Shown piece after piece: positions 60,290-64,000 of a DNA stretch of 64,000 nt (within the stretch, counting starts at the first letter, position 1; every line of letters begins with the position of its first letter). Position numbers and translations under genes: made by a program. This stretch comes from Ailanthus altissimus. Lineage: Eukaryota; Streptophyta; Magnoliopsida; Sapindales; Simaroubaceae. The DNA is taken from the NCBI GenBank assembly GCA_946807835.1, contig OX327705.1, forward strand, positions 14,786,501 to 14,850,500. Direction: 5' to 3'. The notes beneath the pieces are model-generated. The model was not told the origin of the DNA, did no database searches, and saw only the letters and a list, made by a program, of their open reading frames with translations.

Positions 60290-63210
60290 GACATAAAGGA
60301 ATGGCTCGTCAAGCTCCTACAATAGAACCAAGATGCCTTTGCATGGTCACCAAAAGACATGTTTGGGATTAATCTAGAAGTTATAACACATTAGTTTAGC
60401 ATCCGAAAAGATTTTCGACCCATAAAATAGAAGCAAAGAAGGTTTGTAGAAAAAAAAATCATTAAAGAAGTAGGCAGACTACTAAAAGTAGCTTTCATCA
60501 GGAAAGTCCATTATCCAGACTAGCTAGCGAACATCGTGGAAGTGCCCAAAAAAAATTTTAAAAAATAGATAATATATATGGATTACACAGACCTCACCAA
60601 GGCCACCATCAAAGATTCATTCCTCCTTTTAAAAATTTATCAGATAATAAAATCCACTACATAATACAATAGGCTATCATTCCTAGACGCCTATAGTGGC
60701 TACAATTAGATTAAGATAGATCCAAGGCATGAAGAAAAAAATAGCTTTATAATTAAAATAGGAATATATAGTTACATGTGATGCAATCTGGGTTAAAGAA
60801 TGCTAGAGACACCTTTCAGTGCTTGGTAACAAAAGTTTTCGTAAAGCTTATAGTCAAGACAGTGGAAGCCTACATAAATGATAACTCGGTTAAAAGCAAA
60901 AGTTCCTCTGACCATATCCTAAACCTAATAGAAGTATTTAAAGTGCTCCGGAAGTACCAGTTGTGATTGAACCCAGCTAAATGCTTTCAAAATATCATCT
61001 AAAACCTTCATAAGCTATATGATAAGAGCAAAAGGAATAGAGACTGATCCAGCACAAGTTCAATCACCTAGAAATACAATGGTCCCATAAATACCCAAAG
61101 AAGTTAAAACACTCATACGAAGGATAATTGTCCTCAGTCGATTCATCTCTAAGATGTTTGATCGATGTTGACCTTTATTTCAGATGATCAAGAGGAAAAA
61201 GTGGCACTTATAGGAACCAGAACATAATAGTGCATTGAAGAGCCTAAAAAAGTATTTAGCCAAACCTTCTATTTTGTCTCCACCACAGCCACAAGAGATG
61301 TTGTACTTAAATCTGGCACTGTCCAAAGTGGCATTGAGTGCAGTACTCTTCTGGAAAGAATAAAGGTAGTAGTATCAAATGCTTTACACAAATAAAATAC
61401 TTACAAATCTGGAGACCATATATACAGCAGCTAAAAAATTAGTGCTAGCTTTAGTTCAAGCCAAGAACAAACTCAAGCATTACTTTGAAACCCATCTAAT
61501 CACCATCTTCACTTTCTACCCATTAAAAAAATACTAGCAAGACCAGATGCAGTTAGAAGAATGACAAAGATGTCATTGGGATTTATCCACCTAGATATAG
61601 AGTATAAATCCAAAGCTGCTATTAAAGTCCAAGTACTAGCAGACTTCATCTTAGAATATAAGTTAATGGCACAGAAGCATGGCAAATGCATATAAATAGA
61701 TCCTCTAACCAAAAGAGGGCAGGCATGGGCATTAGAATCAAATGGTTAGAAGGCCTAATCTTAGAGCACGTAGCTAAGCTACCACTAGGGACATCTAATA
61801 ATAAATTAAAATATGAGGCCTTAATAGAAGGGTTGACTTTAGCCTCCTAACTAATGGTAAGGAAGCTATGAATCTATACTAATATAATGTTTGTCACTTC
61901 CCAATAGAATGAAGATTACATAGTTAAGGACGACATGATGAAGAGTTGCCTACAGCGGGTGAAAGAAATAGCCTAGACAATAAATTAGGTCATAATCAGT
62001 CAAATACTACACGACTAGAATATAGAAGTCAATTGACTAGCTATAAAAGCAACAGACACAATAGCATACAGGCTAGTTCCACTCCTAACTAGGGAAAAAG
62101 CAATAGTGGAAGGAAGAATGCTCTTTTTAGAAACATATTGCTAAAAACAAACTCTTTTCAAAACTAGATGACTCCTTACTTGGAATACCTGAAGGATAAG
62201 AGACTTTTAGATGATAAGAACGATGGAAGAAAGTTGAAAAGTAAAGTATGATGGTTTGCCTTTCATGAGGAAGTGTTTTATAGGTGATCATTTTCAGGAG
62301 TATATGTCATATGTGTGCCCAAGAAATAAGAACAAAAGATACTGAAAGAAGTACACAAAGAAACTTGCGATAACTATTCCAGTGGACAAACCTTAGTACA
62401 TAACATTCTAAGGTAGGGATATTACTAGCCCACACTTAAGAATGAAGCTCTGGACTATATGAAGAAATGTGAAAAATATCACAAACATGCTCCACTCATA
62501 CACCTCCCTCCTGATAGCTTGCACTCAGTTTCTAGCCCTTAACCTTTTGTCCAATAGGGAATGGACATCGTTGGACCACTACCTATAGCAATTGGAGGAA
62601 AAAGATTCATGCTGCTAGCAATCGATTACTTCACTAAGTGGGTGAAAGTGAAAGCTTAAAGCAATATCATAGGATCAGAGCCTTCTGTAAACAATACAAA
62701 AATGGGCAAATGTTCTCTTCTAAAAGTTACTCAAAAGAAAATGGGCAAGAATAAATCACAAATAAGTCGATCTTCACTTCCTTGAAGAAGAGACTTGGAT
62801 GAAAAAAATGAAGGTGGCTAGAAGAACTACCAAGAATTCTATGAGCGTACAGAACAATTAAGAATAGATTCATAGGAAACTCATGTTATACATTAATGTA
62901 TGGAATGGAAGCTATACTATCTATAGAAGCATTCATTTCTAACTTTACAAATAGTTATGGTAAACTTGCAACTAAATAATGAAACTTTGACTTATGCAAG
63001 AGACTTAGTAGATGAAGCCAGTGACATTGTTGCGATCCTATAACAATTTACAAAAAAAATGATGAAAAAGCAAATAAAGCGTATAGTTAAAAAGAGTACC
63101 CTCAAGGAATGAGACCTAGTACTAAGGGAATCCTTAAATATCAATACAAAGAATGACATAGGCAAAATGAGTGAGACATAGAAAGTGTTGTATAGAGATA
63201 TAAAGAAGCT
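60290..63210 (+). pseudogene. Tat-lineage Ty3 pol: RT, RNase H and integrase, degenerate
   Basis: RT words in order: VTKRHVWD near 60,340, AKKVCRKK near 60,435, FHQESPLSR near 60,500, then the open part 60,778-60,966 with MQSGLKNARDTFQCLV and the catalytic box as YINDN (60,871-60,885), where Asp is replaced by Asn. RNase H words (LALSKVALSAVLFWKE, LALVQAKNKLKHYFETH) lie at 61,310-61,500. Integrase has CEKYHKHAPLIH, MDIVGPLP and AIDYFTKWV at about 62,470-62,645. The wording is that of the Tat (Ogre/Retand) group. Stops and frameshifts are everywhere. Confidence 0.8.
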
Positions 63211-63226
63211 AAATCGAGGAGTATTA

Positions 63227-64000
63227 TGTTAGAAATCGAGTGTATGACATACGAGTGTATACATAATTTCAGAAATTACTGCACGCAGTGGAAGCATGTT
63301 AACAAATACACCCAATTTAACACATTTAACCACATATATGCTCAAGCATAACCACTATACAACAACTTATATATGATGAACAATTGTGTACATAAAATTA
63401 AAATGTAAAGAACACTTACCTAATGAAGGTAACTTTACAAAATCTTCAAGTCCTTTAACAATCCAATTAAAGAGCTCACCTTGAAGTGAATTGTTGAACA
63501 ATTCTAGTCCATAACGGTTTGGTGGGATTATGGAGCTAGAATGGTAGGTTAGTTTTACAATTTCCAGCAAATGTATTCAAACTCTTTGAACACAAATTAT
63601 TTGATTCTTAAATGGAGATGGTAAACATTTACATACAACTCTTGTTTAAATGATGGAAACAATTTTCATAGATTAATCAATTTTAGCACAACTCTTGTCT
63701 ACAATTACTAATCTCTTTCTCCATTTTGATTTATTCATTTTGATCCATTCATGAGAGAAGAAGATGAAGAAAGGTTTTCCATATTTTCCAACAATTGAAA
63801 GAACAAAAACTAATTTTTCTCTTACTTCTCCATGCCTTAATCGATTCTTGCATTTTCAAATTGAAAAATTCATTCAATTCTTTTGTATCAATTTGTTACA
63901 ATAATATATTCAATAGTTAGCCAAATTTTATTTTTGTTATTCAACACTTTTTGATAAAACAAAAACAAGTGCTCCACAAATTTAATTATTGGTCTCCCAC
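63227..64000 (-). mobile_element. LTR-like sequence running off the window
   Basis: On the minus strand it ends ATTTCTAACA at 63,227 and has CTTCCACTGCGTGCAG near 63,265-63,290, like the TTCCGCTGC tails of the repeat at 17,665-20,880 and the copia LTR (GCTTCCGCTTCAACA). It may instead be the 3' LTR of the adjacent Tat element in the other direction. The far end is outside the window. Confidence 0.4.

Overview
The window is AT-rich nuclear DNA of a flowering plant, most likely a eudicot. It holds intron-containing germin-like protein (GLP) genes, layers of Ty3/gypsy and Ty1/copia LTR retrotransposons, a hAT-like DNA element and a nuclear copy of plastid DNA. The plastid infA copy is a pseudogene, which fits a lineage that lost plastid infA (many rosids), but this is weak evidence.

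Layout. 1-11,232 (minus): a decayed Athila-like Ty3/gypsy element with gag, protease, RT-RNase H and integrase remnants, a tRNA-Asp-type primer site and a 5' LTR. Solo LTRs of a related family sit inside its RT (4,396-5,700) and inside its LTR (9,722-11,048). 13,915-27,594 (minus): a chromodomain-type (Tekay/Del-like) Ty3 element. Its integrase is split by another LTR-like repeat that carries plastid infA and 23S rRNA fragments, and its 5' LTR holds a ~335-bp inverted repeat. 27,595-30,266 (plus): a 5'-truncated copia element with an almost continuous pol frame; its 3' LTR cuts off the end of GLP-A. 30,261-30,979 (minus): GLP-A, truncated. 33,158-34,076: hAT-like non-autonomous element. 34,382-35,388: solo copia-type LTR. 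36,144-37,032 (plus): GLP-B, intact. 38,901-45,091 (plus): complete Athila-like element without pol, flanked by 5-bp duplications CTTAT. 48,002-49,341: another solo LTR. 49,390-49,805 and 58,300-58,560: minisatellites. 53,153-54,020 (plus): GLP-C, intact. 58,866-63,226 (plus): an Athila-like LTR and pol tail joined to a degenerate Tat-lineage pol. 63,227-64,000: the edge of another LTR-like sequence.

The only genes that look functional are GLP-B and GLP-C. GLP-A, -B and -C share a one-intron structure, a secretion signal and the germin metal-binding boxes, so they are local duplicates of a GLP subfamily-1 type gene that retroelements have since spread apart. I found no convincing new biological system. 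The most unusual points are the LTR-made end of GLP-A, the hairpin-forming LTR, the plastid mosaic, and GC-rich palindromic motifs that recur in LTRs of unrelated families.
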